Shown here piece by piece: positions 30,811 to 31,893 of a DNA stretch of 31,893 nt (positions within the stretch are counted from its first letter, which is position 1; each line of letters begins with the position of its first letter). Under the pieces are notes generated by a model, which saw nothing but the letters and a program-made list of their open reading frames with translations, was not told where the DNA came from and did not search any database. The stretch comes from Actinomycetes bacterium (lineage in GTDB: Bacteria > Actinomycetota > Coriobacteriia > Coriobacteriales > Eggerthellaceae): the NCBI GenBank assembly GCA_023460315.1, contig JAEWQO010000015.1, positions 1-31,893 on the forward strand. Reading direction: 5' to 3'. Position numbers and translations under genes: made by a program.

Positions 30811-31803
30811 ATGGAGAAGACCTATGCATATTCAGGAAACGAGGTCGTGGGGGGCGCTTTGGAGGACCGGCTCTCAGCGGCTGGCTTTTCCCTCGTGGCG
30901 GAGGTGAAGGAAGCTGATTTCATCCTCACGTACTTCACGTCGAGCACGGCACTTGAGGATGCGTACTTTGACGAGTGCGGTTTTGTGCAGTCGGCGCATC
31001 CTGGCACGATTGTGGTCGATCTGTCTCCCACCACGCCCAGTTTCGCGCGCGAACTGAACGCCATTGCCGTGGTGAATGATCTTGCTGTGGTCGAGGCGCC
31101 GTTGATAGTTGATGACATTACGATGACCCGCGCATTTTCTGATCCCGACAATCTTCTCTGCTTCGTGGGAGGGGACGAAGACGCCGTCAGCGCAGCTCAG
31201 CCTCTGATCGATGCGGTTGCTGGATCGACTGAGAGGACGGGCGCACCCGGCTCCGCCCAGCTGATCCGCGCCGCTTACACGATTCAGGCGGCCGCTCAGG
31301 TCACGGCAGCCATAGAAGCCGATGCCCTCTATCGTGCCGTGCGGCGATCGTCAGCCTCCTATGGGGAAGGGACGGCGCGGGTGGGTGCCCTGACTCCACA
31401 CGCCGAGCTCGTTCTTGCGGCGGTGGAATCCGGAAAGTTCGAAGGAGATTACACGCTGGAGATGCTCATGGCCGAGCTGTCGGCCGCGCTCATGGCAGCC
31501 GACGATGTGGATCTCATTCTCCCCCAGGCGGAGGCCTGCTTCCATCTGCTTGAGCTGCTTGCTGTCATCGGCGGTGCTGACAAGTCGCCTGCGGCGCTTT
31601 CGCTGGTATATGGGGAGGAGTCAGCCTGTGCCGAAAATGGGCTTGACTGGACTCGTGCCGAGCAGGCATATGGAGAGGCCGAAGGATACGGGGATGACGA
31701 TTTTGGCGCGTTCGGCTCCTGCGGCGACGAAGGATGCGAAGGAGGGCACGGGCACAGCCATGGAGGATTCTCCGGTGGGATTGACGCCTATTCTGCCAAC
31801 TGA
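30811..31803 (+). CDS. Degenerate 6-phosphogluconate/3-hydroxyisobutyrate dehydrogenase-like protein with Cys/His-rich tail
   Basis: The 330-residue protein follows the beta-hydroxyacid dehydrogenase layout. The N-terminal Rossmann part (YSGNEVVGGALEDRLSAAGF, then DFILTYFTSSTALED and TIVVDLSPTTPSFARELN) leads into an all-helical half. Key residues are altered. The nucleotide loop lacks GxGxMG, and the catalytic-lysine region reads PGSAQLIRAAYT, with Arg153 where Lys is expected and Tyr156 for Asn. It ends with Cys304, Cys309, His313, His315 and His317 (HGHSHGG), a possible metal site. It may be a non-catalytic binding protein. A radical SAM gene overlaps its 3' end, so the two are co-expressed. 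Confidence 0.75.
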   Translation: MEKTYAYSGNEVVGGALEDRLSAAGFSLVAEVKEADFILTYFTSSTALEDAYFDECGFVQSAHPGTIVVDLSPTTPSFARELNAIAVVNDLAVVEAPLIVDDITMTRAFSDPDNLLCFVGGDEDAVSAAQPLIDAVAGSTERTGAPGSAQLIRAAYTIQAAAQVTAAIEADALYRAVRRSSASYGEGTARVGALTPHAELVLAAVESGKFEGDYTLEMLMAELSAALMAADDVDLILPQAEACFHLLELLAVIGGADKSPAALSLVYGEESACAENGLDWTRAEQAYGEAEGYGDDDFGAFGSCGDEGCEGGHGHSHGGFSGGIDAYSAN

Positions 31804-31893
31804 ATGCGCTCTGTGCCCGCGGGCATGCGGCGCTGATCGGGCCGCGGGAGAGCGGGGATTCTGTGGCGGGGGGGGGCCCCAAGACCCCCCCCC
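31775..31893 (+). CDS. PflX-type radical SAM protein (5' part only)
   Basis: The open frame runs to the window end. Its start region reads LPTECALCPRACGADRAAGERGFCG, the CxLCPRxCGxxR...GxxGxC signature of COG1313/PflX-type radical SAM proteins, with extra N-terminal cysteines before the CxxxCxxC cluster that would lie beyond the window. GTG 31775 lies seven bases after GGAGGA (31762-31767); ATG 31760 is an earlier option. The start is inside the tail of the upstream dehydrogenase-like gene. The last ~26 bases are a G9/C9 run and may be erroneous. Confidence 0.7.
   Translation, partial: MGLTPILPTECALCPRACGADRAAGERGFCGGGGPQDPP

Noticed and set aside
1..31893. CRISPR array, insertion sequence, prophage or rRNA
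   Set aside because: I found no regular repeat-spacer pattern, transposase, integrase, phage structural gene or rRNA sequence in the window.

Overview
The window looks like a chromosomal segment from an anaerobic, GC-rich actinobacterium of the Coriobacteriia, most likely family Eggerthellaceae. The main evidence is the pair of Tat-exported flavoprotein reductases of the fumarate-reductase/urocanate-reductase type, each with its own divergently transcribed regulator. One regulator is a membrane-spanning LuxR protein of a kind typical of Eggerthella relatives. Other support comes from Actinobacteria-like GC-rich codon usage, GTG starts and the housekeeping gene set. Genus and species cannot be fixed from the sequence alone.

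Layout. Positions 1-1650 hold a gene end, a terminator, a doubtful small ORF and a Tat lipoprotein of the iron-complex/cobalamin ABC-binding type, with no transporter partners in view. Positions 1790-8991 carry two accessory respiratory modules: membrane LuxR <-> flavoprotein, then LysR <-> flavoprotein, separated by a THEP1-like NTPase. Both regulatory gaps contain repeated or palindromic candidate operators. Positions 9000-10110 hold a structured 400-bp leader or gap and a flavin reductase fused to a rubredoxin-like domain. A methyltransferase on the minus strand (10258-11151) faces thyX and a DUF1385 membrane protein. The DUF1385 coding sequence contains a perfect 16-bp parS (ParB-binding) site, which hints that the segment lies in the origin-proximal part of the chromosome.

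Positions 13404-17211 hold a noncoding gap with a DtxR-box-like palindrome, then a four-gene polar amino acid ABC transporter operon (ATPase, Tat lipoprotein receptor, two permeases). The first permease has an odd 185-residue charged tail. Positions 17212-17863 form a noncoding block packed with long inverted and direct repeats. A small secreted protein follows on the minus strand. Positions 18744-31893 are a housekeeping run: an archaeal-type DNA topoisomerase I, malate dehydrogenase, two-subunit class I fumarase, thymidylate kinase, DNA polymerase III delta', RicT (PSP1), nicotinate phosphoribosyltransferase, two DegV fatty-acid-binding proteins, a degenerate 6-phosphogluconate-dehydrogenase-like protein with a Cys/His tail, and the start of a PflX-type radical SAM gene cut by the window end.

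How it fits together (inference). Malate dehydrogenase and fumarase can feed fumarate from oxaloacetate, the reductive branch used in anaerobic fumarate respiration. The exported flavoproteins probably reduce fumarate-like or other organic acceptors outside the membrane, with expression set by their dedicated regulators. The transporter and the lipoprotein receptors supply amino acids and a metal complex or cofactor. The least explained parts are the repeat block at 17212-17863, the parS site inside a gene, the palindromic operators, and the degenerate dehydrogenase next to a radical SAM gene.
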